A stretch of 64,000 nucleotides of DNA, from the NCBI RefSeq assembly GCF_030344915.1, contig NZ_CP128233.1:2604001-2668000 (forward strand), given 5' to 3'. The notes under the pieces are model-generated. The model saw only the letters and a list, made by a program, of their open reading frames with translations, did not search any database and had not been told where the DNA came from. Made by a program: the position numbers and the translations under genes. Source of the stretch: Neopusillimonas aromaticivorans. GTDB taxonomy: Bacteria > Pseudomonadota > Gammaproteobacteria > Burkholderiales > Burkholderiaceae_B. Below, piece after piece: positions 9,709 through 19,116 of this stretch (the first letter of the stretch is position 1; each line of letters opens with the position of its first letter).

Positions 9709-10287
9709 ATGGAAGCATTGTGGGTGTCGACCGGCGTTGTGGCGCTGGCGGAAATGGGTGACAAAACCCAGCTGTTGGCGTTTATTCTGGCGGCACGCTT
9801 CAAAAAGCCGGTGCCTATCATTTTGGGAATCCTGGCGGCGACGTTGCTGAATCATGGTCTTGCCGGTGCTGTCGGGTCGTGGGTGACAACGGTGCTGAGC
9901 CCTGACGTTTTGCGCTGGATCCTGGGGTTATCGTTCCTGGCGATGGCGGTCTGGACGCTGATTCCAGACAAGATCGAAGAAGAAGAAACCCGGGTTGCCC
10001 AGCGTCTGGGGGTGTTTGGTGCCACCTTCATCACGTTTTTTCTGGCCGAAATGGGTGACAAGACCCAGATTGCCACGGTGGCTCTGGCGGCCAGTTATGC
10101 TGCGCCATTACTGGTGATTGCCGGTACGACACTGGGCATGCTGATTGCCGATGTGCCGGCGGTATTCGTGGGCGACCGGTTTGCGGCGCGCATACCGATG
10201 CGACTGGTGCATGGCATTGCCGCCGCAATTTTTGCTGTACTGGGCCTGTTGGCCTTGTTTAATGTGGGCGATATGATGTCGCTTTAG
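9709..10287 (+). CDS. GDT1/TMEM165 (UPF0016) family cation exporter
   Basis: 192 residues with about six membrane segments and two copies of the family motif EMGDKTQ (residues ~15-21 and ~113-119), one per repeat half. Bacterial members such as MneA and Mnx export Mn2+ or exchange Ca2+ for H+. Inner-membrane location and manganese efflux are inferred from family. I saw no manganese riboswitch in the short upstream gap. Divergent from the pirin gene; 17 bases before nadE. Confidence 0.9.
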   Translation: MEALWVSTGVVALAEMGDKTQLLAFILAARFKKPVPIILGILAATLLNHGLAGAVGSWVTTVLSPDVLRWILGLSFLAMAVWTLIPDKIEEEETRVAQRLGVFGATFITFFLAEMGDKTQIATVALAASYAAPLLVIAGTTLGMLIADVPAVFVGDRFAARIPMRLVHGIAAAIFAVLGLLALFNVGDMMSL

Positions 10288-10304
10288 CCATAAAAGGAAC
10301 TGCC

Positions 10305-11146
10305 GTGTTGACGCCCGAACAAATTGCCTTGCAGAAGCAGATCATTTCAGAACTGTGTGTCAATCCTGATTTTGACGTGGATGCTGAAATTGAGCGTCGG
10401 GTCAGTTTTCTTGCCAACTATCTGTTATCGACGCGTCGCAAGGCCCTGGTGCTAGGTATCAGCGGTGGTGTCGATTCACTGGTCGGTGGCTGTTTGTCGC
10501 AGCGTGCCGTTCAGCGGGTTCGTGAGCAAGGGCATGATGCGCGCTTCATTGCGATGCGATTACCGTACGGCGTGCAGAAAGATGAGGAAGACGCCCAGGT
10601 TGGCTTGAAGGTGATTGGCCCCGATGCGCTGGTTACGGTCGATATCAAACCCGCCAGCGATGCCATGTTGCACACCTTGCAACAATCGGGGCCGTGTTTC
10701 GGGATGCCGCACATCAAGATTTCTTGCATGGCAACATCAAGGCCCGTCAGCGCATGGTGGCGCAGTTTGCCGTGGGCGGTGCACATGATGGCCTGGTGGT
10801 GGGAACCGATCATGCGGCTGAAGCCCTGACCGGTTTCTTTACCAAGTTTGGTGACGGTGCGGCTGACGTCACGCCACTGACCGGGCTGAACAAGCGCCGT
10901 GTGCGCGCATTGGCGACCCGCTTCGGGGCGCCGGATGCCTTGGTGTATAAAGTGCCGACAGCCGATCTTGAATCGCTGACCCCGCTTAAACCCGATGAAG
11001 AGTCGTTCGGGCTCAGTTACGATCAACTGGACGACTTTCTTGAAGGTAAAGTCGTGCCAGTTGACGTTTTTGAAAAAATTGCGGGTATTTACCGGGCAAC
11101 CGCCCATAAGCGGGCGTTGCCCTACAGCCCCTTCGATGGGGTTTGA
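10305..11146 (+). CDS. nadE: NAD+ synthetase (frameshifted)
   Basis: Ammonia-dependent NadE, about 280 residues after repair; makes NAD from deamido-NAD. The PP-loop ATP site LGISGGVDS (residues ~47-55) is intact. After the frameshift come GNIKARQRMVAQFAVGG and VVGTDHAAEALTGFFTKFGDG, the deamido-NAD and pyrophosphate contacts. One base is missing in the G4 run 10688-10691; adding a G gives QQSGAVFRDAAHQDFLHG without a gap. Loss of this essential enzyme is implausible, so this frameshift is strong evidence of a sequence error. Confidence 0.94.
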
Positions 11147-11203
11147 AAACATTCACGAGCGCGGTGCGGTAAAGCGCTAAAGTCGACGATAACGTGTTAT
11201 CTG

Positions 11204-11980
11204 TCAATTGCTGTGGGTCCATCGCTGGTACAGCTTCTGGGCCGCCAGATCCAGCAAGAAACCCAAGGCACCAATCAATACGATCACTGCCATCAGTTCC
11301 GAATACGCCAGTCGGTCACGAGTGTCCAGGATGAAGTAGCCCAGGCCAGAACTGACGCCCAGCATTTCGCACGGTACCAGCACAATCCAGATGATGCCGA
11401 TGGCCAGGCGTGCGCCGGTCAAAATGTGGCCCAGCACGCCTGGAATGACAATGCGCAGTAACACTTCGGTGCGGGTCGCACTCAGGCTTTTGGCCAGCAT
11501 CAGCCATTTGGGGTCAAGCTGTTTGACGCCCGCAGCGGTATTCAGGATGACCGGCCATACCGCAGCGAATGACAGCAGGAAGTAGATGGGGGCGTCGCCA
11601 ATGCCGAAAATCATCACGGCAATCGGCATCCACGACAGCGGTGAAATCATGCGCAGGAACTGGAAGGCGCTGCTGGTGCTGTTTTCCAACATGCGCGAGC
11701 TGCCAATGGCCAGGCCCACCGGGATACCGATCAGTAACGCCACGGTAAGGCCAACCAGAACCCGTTTCAGACTGGTCAGGGTATGTACGGTCAGCTGGTT
11801 GTCGACCAGCAAGGTGTGCAGGCTGGACAGGGTTTTTGCCGGGCTGAGCAGCGCCGCCATGCCGATATCCTGTTGCAGCCACTGGATCCCCAGCCCCCAA
11901 AGCACCACCAGCGTCAGCAGGCCGGCAGCCCCGAGCAGGATACGCTTTCCAGAGGCAGTGAAATGCAGGATTCTGTGCAT
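11204..11980 (-). CDS. ABC transporter permease, SsuC/TauC type
   Basis: 258 residues with about six membrane segments and the EAA-like loop LAKSLSATRTEVLLRIVIPGVLGHILTGARLAIG, which contacts the ATPase. Closest in style to nitrate/sulfonate/taurine permeases. It is the last gene of a leftward set: AhpD-like, flavoprotein, ATPase, binding protein, permease. Substrate cannot be read from sequence; a sulfonate or related organosulfur compound is inferred from the set. Confidence 0.88.
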   Translation of the reverse strand: MHRILHFTASGKRILLGAAGLLTLVVLWGLGIQWLQQDIGMAALLSPAKTLSSLHTLLVDNQLTVHTLTSLKRVLVGLTVALLIGIPVGLAIGSSRMLENSTSSAFQFLRMISPLSWMPIAVMIFGIGDAPIYFLLSFAAVWPVILNTAAGVKQLDPKWLMLAKSLSATRTEVLLRIVIPGVLGHILTGARLAIGIIWIVLVPCEMLGVSSGLGYFILDTRDRLAYSELMAVIVLIGALGFLLDLAAQKLYQRWTHSN

Positions 11981-11992
11981 GATGCTTTAACC

Positions 11993-13195
11993 TTAAACCG
12001 TAATGATTTCCTGGCGCTCGTAGCTGGCGGGCATGCCGAAGACGGGCATGCCACCAATGCTTTCGATGGCCTTGCGTGCAAAGCGAGAATCGACCAGGTC
12101 GCTAGCCACGAATGCCGGATCCAGTGTTTCCAGAAATTCATTCTTGCCGGCCACCAAGGTGGTTTTCAGTCGACGCACCAGTTCTTCGGTGTAGCTGGGG
12201 AACGGATAGGGCTGGAAGTCGATGCGCTTTTCCTGCCAGTCTTTGTTGACGATGGCACCATCGGCTTCGTAGCGGGCGCGGTCAAGACGTTCGGGCACCA
12301 GAACCTGGGCCAGGGTGTCGTACGGGTGCGGTGTGTAGCGCTGGGCATGGTCTTTGGACAGGATGCGTGCAGTTTCGTCACGGTTGTCCTGGATCCAGGC
12401 CTGGGCCTGCACGATGCCATTTACGACCTTCTGCGTCCATTCCGGGCGGTTGACGGTGTCTTCTTCATGCATCAGGACCACGCAGCAGGCGTGGTCTTTC
12501 CAGACGTCGCCGGTAAAGCGCAGGACTTTGCCGACTTTCAGCAGTTCGGCCGAAGCGTTGAACGGTTCTGCCACGGTGTAACCGGCGATCTGGCGGTTGG
12601 CCAGCGCAGGCAGCATGTCCGATGGTGCCATGACCACCAGTTTGACCTGCTTTTCGTTGGGTTCGCCGTCGGCAATCGGTTCAAGACCTTTGCTTTTCAG
12701 CAAGTGCTGCAACACGACATTGTGCAGTGAGTACCAGAATGGAATCGCGACGGTGGTGCCGCCCAGTTGTGCGACATCATTGATGTCATTGCGCACCGTA
12801 ATGCCTGACCCCGACATGTGGTTCCAGGCCACGACTTTGGCTTTTGACTGGCTGCCGTAGCGGGCCCATACGGTCATGGGTGACAGCAGGTGAATTGCAT
12901 TGACCTGGCCGGCCAGAAAGGCCTCAACCAATTGGGCCCAGCTGCGAAACAGGCGTGGTTTTTCAACAGTCAGGCCCTGCTGTTCGAACAAACCGTTGTT
13001 ATGCGCCACCAGCAGCGGCGTGGCGTCAGTGATGGGCAGGTAGCCGATACGCAGAGGCGCGTTGGGGTCGGCCGCAAAGGCCTGGCGTTGCATGCCCAGC
13101 AGGGGCAGTGCGCCCATGGCGGTGAACAGCGATGACAGTTTCAGGAACTGTCGGCGGGCGTCAAGTGATGCGTCGGAGGGTTTGAATGTGCTCAT
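11993..13195 (-). CDS. ABC transporter substrate-binding protein (NMT1/NrtA-like)
   Basis: 400 residues. The N-terminus has a Tat-like signal (ARRQFLKLSSLFTAMGALP, cleavage near AFA-ADP). The mature part begins LRIGYLPITDATPLLVAHNNG, then LFRSWAQLVEAFLAGQVNAIHLL, the type-II binding-protein fold of NrtA/SsuA/TauA relatives. The periplasmic ligand is unknown. It lies between the ATPase (46 bases) and the permease (12 bases) of the same transporter. Confidence 0.9.
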   Translation of the reverse strand: MSTFKPSDASLDARRQFLKLSSLFTAMGALPLLGMQRQAFAADPNAPLRIGYLPITDATPLLVAHNNGLFEQQGLTVEKPRLFRSWAQLVEAFLAGQVNAIHLLSPMTVWARYGSQSKAKVVAWNHMSGSGITVRNDINDVAQLGGTTVAIPFWYSLHNVVLQHLLKSKGLEPIADGEPNEKQVKLVVMAPSDMLPALANRQIAGYTVAEPFNASAELLKVGKVLRFTGDVWKDHACCVVLMHEEDTVNRPEWTQKVVNGIVQAQAWIQDNRDETARILSKDHAQRYTPHPYDTLAQVLVPERLDRARYEADGAIVNKDWQEKRIDFQPYPFPSYTEELVRRLKTTLVAGKNEFLETLDPAFVASDLVDSRFARKAIESIGGMPVFGMPASYERQEIITV

Positions 13196-13240
13196 GTCGT
13201 GCTCTGTAACGTAGGGTCCGGTGTCGTATTGCGCAGCGAC

Positions 13241-14043
13241 TTAATGGGTCTGCGCAGATTTCTGGCGTGCTTTGTGCAAGGTGTGAACGATTTCCAGGCG
13301 AATGCTTTCCAGTTCGTCGATGGCGTCTTCGCGCGGGTGGGGCAGGGTGATGGCCCATTCTCCGATCAAGCGACCGGGCTGTTGGCCGATCAGAATGATG
13401 CGGTCAGCCAGTACCAGTGCTTCGTCGATGTCGTGGGTCACCATGACGGCTGCAGCCTGGTGCTTGCGGGTGATGCTGCGCAACAGGTCTTGCATTTCAG
13501 TGCGGGTGATTTCGTCAAGCGCACTGAAGGGCTCGTCGAGCAGGAGCATTTCGGGCTCACGGGCCAGGCAGCGGGCCAGGGCCGTGCGTTGTGCCATGCC
13601 GCCCGACAGTTCCGAGGGTAGCGCTGTCGGGCCGCAGCCAGCCCCACTTCGTTGATGGCGTTGTTGATGCGCGCCAGCCGGTGAGTGTTGTCGATTTTGG
13701 GCTGGTGTTTGAAATCCAGCCCGAAGCCGACATTTTGTTCAAGATTCAGCCAGGGCAACAGGCTGGGGTCTTGAAAGACGAAACCCAGACGCGGGTGGGG
13801 GCCTTTGACCGGCTCACCGTGGATATGTACGCTGCCGGCCTGAGGTTGCTGCAACCCGGCCAGTACGCGCAGCAATGACGATTTGCCGACCCCGCTGGGG
13901 CCAAGAATGGCGACAATTTCACCTTGCGCGATTTGCAGCGAAAAATCGGTCAGTACCGTGTTGCGCGGTTTGCCCTGCGCCGCGTAGCTCAGCTGGATGC
14001 CGCGGGCTTCAAGAACGGTGGGGCGTTGGGCAGTTTGGGTCAT
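13241..14043 (-). CDS. ABC transporter ATPase, SsuB/TauB type (frameshifted)
   Basis: About 267 residues after repair. Walker A is LGPSGVGKSSLLR; the signature SELSGGMAQRTALARCLA spans the repaired site; Walker B is LLLDEPFSALD; the switch His is in VMVTHDIDEAL. It powers the adjacent permease and binding protein. The frame is lost at plus-strand 13616-13618 (GGG); one more base gives RYPSELSGGMAQ, the exact ABC signature. Confidence 0.9.
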
Positions 14044-14059
14044 GATGGTGAGCCGTTGA

Positions 14060-15168
14060 TCAGGCCGCTTTGGCCTGCAATTGTTCCAGGTCGTTGATTT
14101 CTTTGCGAAGGTGTTTCAGGGCGGGCGTGACGATGGCGACAAAAACCGCTTCACGTTGGCGGCGCTGTGCGCCGTGGTTCATCAGGTAGCCCTTGGCGCC
14201 GGTGTGCAGCACTTCCGACTGGGTGGCACGCAAGGCCAGCTCTGACGTTGCAAGACGCGCTTTCAGGACGTCCAGCAGCGGGGCATCGCCCCTCTGTGCT
14301 TTCGCGGCCAGGTCGCTGATAGTCTGTTTCAGGTTCTCCAGTTCGGCGTCCAGGTCATCAGCTTGGTCATCCAGGAAAACGTTGACGTGGCTGTGGGTTT
14401 TGTTGGTGGCTCGCATCGAGGCAATGCTGGCTTCAATAATGCCCAGGCCCATGCCGGTCTGGCCCAGCACGAAACCGGGCTTGATGCGCTGGATGTAGGC
14501 CTTGAACTGGGTTGGATGGGCGATAACGTCGTCATTGCTGATGACGACCTTGTCAAAGCGTACGGTCAGGGTCTGGGTGCCTTCCATGCCGGCAAAGGGC
14601 AGGCAGCGACGCAGGGTCAGGCCAGGGTGTTGCCACGCACGGCGAACATGATGTAACCCTCGTCCTCGACATGGGCCGCCACAATCGCCAGGTGGTCTTC
14701 CCCGATGTTGGACACCCAGGGCAGCGAACCGCTGATTTCGTAACCGTTTTCGGTGCGTGTGGCGCGCAGATTGATTTTCTCGATGCCGGCCAAGTGTTTG
14801 ACGGTATTGGACATGCCGGTGCCTGCCAGCAGTTCGCCACGGGCCACCTGGGCCAGGTAGCGCTCGCGAACGGGGGCGTTGGCGGCATTCAGCAAATACC
14901 AGGCGCAGGTTGACTGGCACCACACCATGAACGCGGTGGAACCGCACTCGCGTGAGACCCGGGTGGTGACATTGACCTGGGTGGACAAATCGAGACCCAG
15001 ACCGCCCTGGTCAACGGGTACGCTGGCCGAAAAGCCACCCATGGCACCCAGGTTCTGCAGATACGCTTGCGGGTACTGCCCTTCATCAATCGCGTTCACC
15101 AGCGGTGCAAGTTCTTGCGTCGCCTGGGTATCTACAGCGTTCAGAAGGGTGGTCGCCGAATGTGTCAT
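14060..15168 (-). CDS. Acyl-CoA-dehydrogenase-like flavoprotein (frameshifted)
   Basis: About 370 residues after repair, the size of SfnB/DszC/acyl-CoA dehydrogenase relatives. N-terminal helical part: GFSASVPVDQGGLGLDL and GSTAFMVWCQSTCAWYLL. Middle beta part: GTGMSNTVKHLAGIEK and SGSLPWVSNIGEDH. C-terminal helices follow. Members beside sulfonate-type ABC transporters often act as FMNH2-dependent desulfurising enzymes; this role is inferred. The frame is lost near 14620-14621 (plus GG); one base gives GNTLALTLRRCLPFAGMEG. Confidence 0.83.
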
Positions 15169-15195
15169 GACAATGTTCCTTGGTGCGATGTTTCG

Positions 15196-15290
15196 GGTGT
15201 TACGGGGGCAGACCCCGGGGGTCTGTCCCCGATGGGGGCGGCGGTAAACCGGTTAAGGGGGTCAGACCCCGATGCCAGATTAATTCAGGC
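15196..15290. repeat. G/C-run hairpin repeats between genes
   Basis: Two short palindromic elements built from GGGGTC(T)GA/CCCC runs: one at about 15204-15230 (GGGGGCAGACCCC paired with GGGGTCTGTCCCC), one at 15257-15270 (GGGGGTCAGACCCC). They lie between the AhpD-like gene and the flavoprotein gene. The same flavour of intergenic palindrome is common in Alcaligenaceae. They may act as transcript processing or attenuation hairpins. Confidence 0.5.
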
Positions 15291-15827
15291 GTGGGGTTGC
15301 AATTCAGGGTTGATGGGTGTTTGGGCCAGGTTGTTGGCAAAGTTGCACAGTGTGGCCAGGCTGACGCCCAAGACGGCTTCCAGCGCGTTCGCCTGGGTGT
15401 AACCGGCGTTGAAGAATGCGTTCAGAGCGTCGTCGGAGACCTGGCCTTTGTTCTCGATGACGGCGATGGTGAACTGCGCCAGGGCATTGAGTTTGGGGTC
15501 GGTCAGTGCCTCGGTTTTACGCAGGGCCTGGATGATTTCTTCAGGCATGCCCAGTTTTTTACGTGACAGTGCAGTGTGACCTGCGACACAGAAGCCGCAA
15601 CCGTTCAGCGTAGCCGCAGTGATTTGCACCACTTCACGTTCTTCAGGGGTAAGACCGGTGCGGGCATTGATGGCGCCGACGACCTGGTAGGTTTCCAGGG
15701 CCGTGGGAGCGTTTGCCAGTACACCGATCAGGTTAGGCAGAAAACCGTTGTTTTTCTTGGCGGTTTCCAGGCGCTCTTTGGAAGCTTCGGGGGCGGTTTC
15801 GATCGAATGGATGGTCAGGCGGCTCAT
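15285..15827 (-). CDS. AhpD/carboxymuconolactone-decarboxylase-like protein
   Basis: About 180 residues of the AhpD fold. The redox pair and proton relay are in NGCGFCVAGHTALSRKKLG (CxxC plus His), typical of uncharacterised peroxidase-related members. First gene of the leftward flavoprotein and ABC transporter set. Pairing of an AhpD-like protein with an organosulfur flavoprotein suggests protection against peroxide made by the flavoprotein; this is inference. ATG 15827 fits the family start; ATG 15854 would add nine residues. Confidence 0.87.
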   Translation of the reverse strand: MSRLTIHSIETAPEASKERLETAKKNNGFLPNLIGVLANAPTALETYQVVGAINARTGLTPEEREVVQITAATLNGCGFCVAGHTALSRKKLGMPEEIIQALRKTEALTDPKLNALAQFTIAVIENKGQVSDDALNAFFNAGYTQANALEAVLGVSLATLCNFANNLAQTPINPELQPHA

Positions 15828-15888
15828 GGATACTCTCGGAAAGACGTTTATCAAAAAACTTTCCGCTTATTCTAAAGAGCCATATATA

Positions 15889-15918
15889 GAATCAAAACGA
15901 ATATAAAAGAATATCTTT
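15889..15918 (-). promoter_or_regulatory. Three GAAT repeats with 10-base period upstream of the AhpD-like operon
   Basis: GAATCAAAAC, GAATATAAAA and GAATATCTTT begin at 15889, 15899 and 15909, exactly one helical turn apart, in an AT-rich patch about 60-90 bases upstream of the operon start. This spacing suits a regulator or activator that binds one face of the DNA. The regulator is unknown; CysB- or Cbl-like control is a guess from the operon content. Confidence 0.4.
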
Positions 15919-15985
15919 ATTTCCTTAGGTTATTAAAAGGATGTGGGATAATTTTGTGCCGTGCCGTGGTGTGGTGTGCGAGAAC

Positions 15986-16024
15986 GAAAAAAACGGCTTC
16001 AGCGGGTTGATCGCTGAAGCCGTT
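15986..16024 (-). terminator. Rho-independent terminator of the aminotransferase gene
   Basis: On the minus strand an 11-base stem CGGCTTCAGCG / CGCTGAAGCCG with a short loop is followed by seven T. It lies 26 bases after the aminotransferase stop. Confidence 0.85.
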
Positions 16025-16049
16025 GAGCGGCAGAATTAATCAGTAACGA

Positions 16050-17178
16050 TTACGCGTCGATTTTTTTCAGCGCGTCTTCCAGTAATTGCACGGTTCGTTC
16101 GATATTGTTGAGTTTGTCCAGCCCGAACAGCCCCAGGCGGAAGGTTTTGTAGTCGGCAGGCTCGTCGCATTGCAGCGGTACACCGGCCGCCGCTTGCAGG
16201 CCGGCAGCCAGAAACTTTCGTGCAGACTGCAGGCCGTCGTCAGTGGTGTAGCTGACCACAACGCCGGGGGCTTCAAAGCCGGGGGCAGCAACACTTTTGA
16301 AACCGTATTGCGCCAGCAGTTTGCGTACGGCCTGCCCCAACTGCAGCTGACGCGCTTTCATGGTGTCAAAGCCGTTGGCTTGGGTTTCGGCCATGGCGTC
16401 TCGCAGCTTGACCAAGCCATCGGTGGGCAGGGTGGCATGGTAGGCATGGCCGCCGTTTTCGTAAGCCTGCATGATGTGCAACCACTTGCGCAGGTCGCAG
16501 GCAAAGCTGGTGCTGGTGGTGTGTTCGATACGTTGCAGGGCGGTATTACCCAGCATGACTAGGGCACAACATGCGGCCCCGGTCCAGCCTTTTTGCGGGG
16601 CACTGATCAGGATATCGACACCGGTAGCTTTCATGTCGACCCAGACCGTACCCGAGGCGATGCAGTCAAGCACAAACAGGCCACCCACGGCATGTACGGC
16701 GTCAGCAACCTGCTTCAGGTAGCTGTCGGGAAGCATGATGCCTGAAGCGGTTTCCACATGGGGGCAAAAACCAGATCGGGTTTTTGTTCGTGAATGGCTT
16801 TGACGACGTCATCGATGGGCGCTGGCGCAAAGGCCGCCTGGGTGCCGGATTCGATGGGGCGGGCTTTCAGAACGAAGGACTCGGCAGGAATATTGCCCAT
16901 GTCGAAGATCTGGGTCCAGCGGTAGCTGAACCAGCCGTTGCGCAGCACCATACAGCGTTTGCCGGTGGCAAACTGACGGGCGACGGCCTCCATGCCGAAC
17001 GTGCCGCTGCCGGGCACGACAATCGCGGCCTGGGCGTTATAGACTTTTTCAAGGTGGCCGAGATGTCGTTCATGACCCCCTGAAAAACCTTGGACATATG
17101 GTTCAGGGCGCGGTCGGTGTACACCACTGAATATTCAAGCAAACCATCGGGGTCAACAACGGGGATCAGTTTGGACAT
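16050..17178 (-). CDS. Class V PLP aminotransferase (two frameshifts)
   Basis: About 376 residues after repair. N-terminal VVPGSGTFGMEAVARQFATG, then LVFAPHVETASGIMLPDSYL, and the cofactor lysine in SAPQKGWTG are the marks of the alanine/serine-glyoxylate aminotransferase group. It probably moves an amino group from serine, alanine or a related amine to glyoxylate or pyruvate; the exact substrate is not readable. Bases are missing in the T5 run 17045-17049 (repair gives LKKVYNAQ) and the G5 run 16760-16764 (repair gives FAPHVETASG). Single gene with its own terminator. Confidence 0.87.
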
Positions 17179-17344
17179 GCCATGCTCCTGTGGAATTATT
17201 GTGATGTTTCACCGATTGTAGCTGTGTCTGTCTGACAGGCGACAGCGATGTTTCCTGTGAAAGCGGTGGCGCCTTGTACTGGCCTGTGGGCGTTACGGTT
17301 GTGATGTTTGCCTGGCGATTAGGCTTGATATATTGGAGCGGCGG

Positions 17345-17619
17345 TCAGGAGCGATGCGTTTCCAGCCAGTCTCTCAGGGCACTGTTCATGCGCGTTTGCC
17401 AGCCCGGCCCGCTTGCCTGGAAAGCCTCCAGAATATCGCTGTCGTAACGGATGGTGACTTGTACTTTCGGTGCAGGGTTTTGGGTCTGCCGACCCGTTTC
17501 AGATGTTGTGGTTGGACTGTCGCCAGATTACAAGTATCCGGATCTGCTGCGATACCTGTATGGATGCGTTTATCTTCCGCTGGGTCTGGAACAATGGTTC
17601 CGGGTTTAAGTTTCGGCAT
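17345..17619 (-). CDS. brnA: BrnA antitoxin (frameshifted)
   Basis: About 91 residues after repair. The N-terminus MPKLKPGTIVPDPAEDKRI matches BrnA closely; the C-terminal ribbon-helix-helix part reads VQVTIRYDSDILEAFQASG and WQTRMNSALRDWLETHR. It neutralises BrnT and represses the operon. The frame is lost at TTTT 17478-17481 (plus); one base gives GRPKNPAPKVQV. It overlaps the 3' end of brnT by 14 bases, the usual brnT-brnA order. Confidence 0.88.
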
Positions 17620-17872
17620 ATTTCATAACCTCACGGCGATTGGCTTTTCGAAGGCTGATTATGCGACGGTTATTTGCCCGATCGACATACACAATGACAT
17701 GAAGTCGTAATCCGATGTAGCCAATGGCAATCAGTCTGGTTTCACCATAGTTTTCACGCAGATCTTCCCAGGTGACTGCTGTTTCCCACTCGAAGGATGA
17801 GGCCAGTGATAGCTCGACCCCATGTTTTGAAAAATTACTTCGATTCTTCAATAAATCGAAAGTAATTTTCAT
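17606..17872 (-). CDS. brnT: BrnT ribonuclease toxin
   Basis: 88 residues, DUF497 family. MKITFDLLKNRSNFSKHGV, RLIAIGYIGLRLHVIVYV and RRIISLRKANRREV are the conserved blocks of BrnT, a RelE-fold ribonuclease that halts translation under stress. It is the first gene of a type II toxin-antitoxin pair with brnA and is intact. Confidence 0.92.
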   Translation of the reverse strand: MKITFDLLKNRSNFSKHGVELSLASSFEWETAVTWEDLRENYGETRLIAIGYIGLRLHVIVYVDRANNRRIISLRKANRREVMKYAET

Positions 17873-18105
17873 TGGATTATTGTAGATGCAGAAATTGCGC
17901 GATTCAAGATGGCCATTGACCGGTTCCTTATGGCGGGTTGATACCGTTCAGTGTGCGGGATGAGGTGCGCTTGCACAATTCGTAAATGCTGAGCCTTGTC
18001 AAAGTTGACGACACTTGCCACCCCGGCCCGTTTGCCTTCAAACCGAATCAAGCCGCACACCACGCACGTTTTGGTGGGTAATTGTGATTTCTTGCGCATT
18101 TTCAT
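17869..18105 (-). pseudogene. DUF2256-like zinc-finger fragment
   Basis: 78-residue frame. Only the start KKSQLPTKTCVVCG looks familiar: it matches DUF2256, a small zinc-binding protein often encoded near cryptochrome/photolyase genes. After the first CxxC the family's Trp/Lys-rich part and second Cys pair are missing or out of frame, so it is probably a remnant. A photolyase remnant lies 1.2 kb to the right, which supports a former shared locus. Confidence 0.45.
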
Positions 18106-18189
18106 GGGATCGATCGACCGGTTTTTAGTTCACCCAGCAATTCCGGGTTGCAGTCTATTCAGCATGCAGATTGGTGAGTTTCGAGAATG

Positions 18190-18597
18190 TCAGGCTGTTC
18201 TAACTTCTTCAAGTAGATCGGGGTGACGGTCCAGTAGCTTGAGCAACTTGACCAAGGCCAGCGGCGGTTTGGTTTTGCCGTTTTCATAGCGCGAAAACGC
18301 GTTGACGCCGCCGCCAAAGAGTTCGGCGGCCTGCCGCTGGTCAAGATCGAGCTTCTTGCGCACTTTGGCGATGTAGTCAGGATCGACGTAAGCGGCATTT
18401 ACCTGACGTTGAAACAAACCGACCATTTCGCTGTAACGGTCACCGTCTTCACGGGTCAAGACGACCTCACTGCAAGCCGGGCAAAAGTCGCCGGTCACCG
18501 CTGGGATGGTGGTGTGTTCGCCCTTATAGGTATAGGGTATATCGCGCGTGTCGTGAATCAGTTCAGCCGCGCCGCAGCATGGGCATTTCATGGTCAT
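18190..18597 (-). CDS. mqsA: MqsA antitoxin
   Basis: 135 residues. The zinc-binding N-terminus has CPCCG and, 30-odd residues on, FCPACSEVVL. The C-terminal helix-turn-helix reads VRKKLDLDQRQAAELFGGGVNAFSRYE. It binds and inactivates MqsR and represses the pair by binding palindromes upstream of mqsR. Its start overlaps the mqsR stop by four bases. Confidence 0.92.
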   Translation of the reverse strand: MTMKCPCCGAAELIHDTRDIPYTYKGEHTTIPAVTGDFCPACSEVVLTREDGDRYSEMVGLFQRQVNAAYVDPDYIAKVRKKLDLDQRQAAELFGGGVNAFSRYENGKTKPPLALVKLLKLLDRHPDLLEEVRTA

Positions 18598-18896
18598 AGC
18601 TCCTTGAAGGAAACGATCAACACATCATCAATGACGGTTAGTTTTACGTACACCTCATCACCGTTTGCCGTTTTGGCGCGGTACACATCCTGCCAGACGC
18701 GATGATCGGCATGGGTCGTCATGCTTTTGTAGAAGTCGGAGGATGTGAGCGCCAAGACAACGTCACACATCCCGGCCAAGTTGTTGATGCCAAGTTCACG
18801 CGCGCCATTGAATGCGCTGGCTGTAGCCTTGACATGACCGGTCTTTACCAAGGCTTTGACGACCGCCAACTTACGGTGTGGGGTGCCTTTTTCCAT
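18594..18896 (-). CDS. mqsR: MqsR mRNA interferase toxin
   Basis: 100 residues, the usual MqsR size. DFYKSMTTHADHRVWQDVYR and DEVYVKLTVIDDVLIVSFKEL contain the conserved core and basic residues of this RelE-like ribonuclease, which cuts mRNA mainly at GCU. First gene of the mqsRA operon. Intact. Confidence 0.92.
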   Translation of the reverse strand: MEKGTPHRKLAVVKALVKTGHVKATASAFNGARELGINNLAGMCDVVLALTSSDFYKSMTTHADHRVWQDVYRAKTANGDEVYVKLTVIDDVLIVSFKEL

Positions 18897-18907
18897 AAGG
18901 TTATTTT

Positions 18908-18920
18908 AACCTGGTAAGTT
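18908..18920. promoter_or_regulatory. Candidate MqsA operator upstream of mqsR
   Basis: AACCT-GGT-AAGTT, one mismatch from the MqsA box AACCT-N3-AGGTT. It begins 12 bases upstream of the mqsR start, where autorepression would be expected. A half-like second site (TTAGGTTAA) lies at about 18930-18938. Confidence 0.6.
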
Positions 18921-19116
18921 AATTTAGCAATTAGGTTAATGGTGAGGGCTTCGGCGGTTTCAGTGTGAATCTTCACAGCGGGTTGGTAATCGAGAGGACG
19001 ATTTTTATACGTTTGAAATCGACTTCTTCAGACCTTCCCTAAACAAGGTGAGCAAAACGGCCAAATGGGTGCGTACTGGTTGTTTATGCGGACATATAAA
19101 CAGTTATTTTGCGGTA

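Noticed and set aside
11188..11201. GATAACGTGTTATC palindrome between nadE and the permease
   Set aside because: It lies between convergent genes, has no T run and is short; no function can be supported.
11783..12730. Long plus-strand frame opposite the binding protein and permease
   Set aside because: The minus strand encodes well-defined transporter proteins; the plus frame has no family features.
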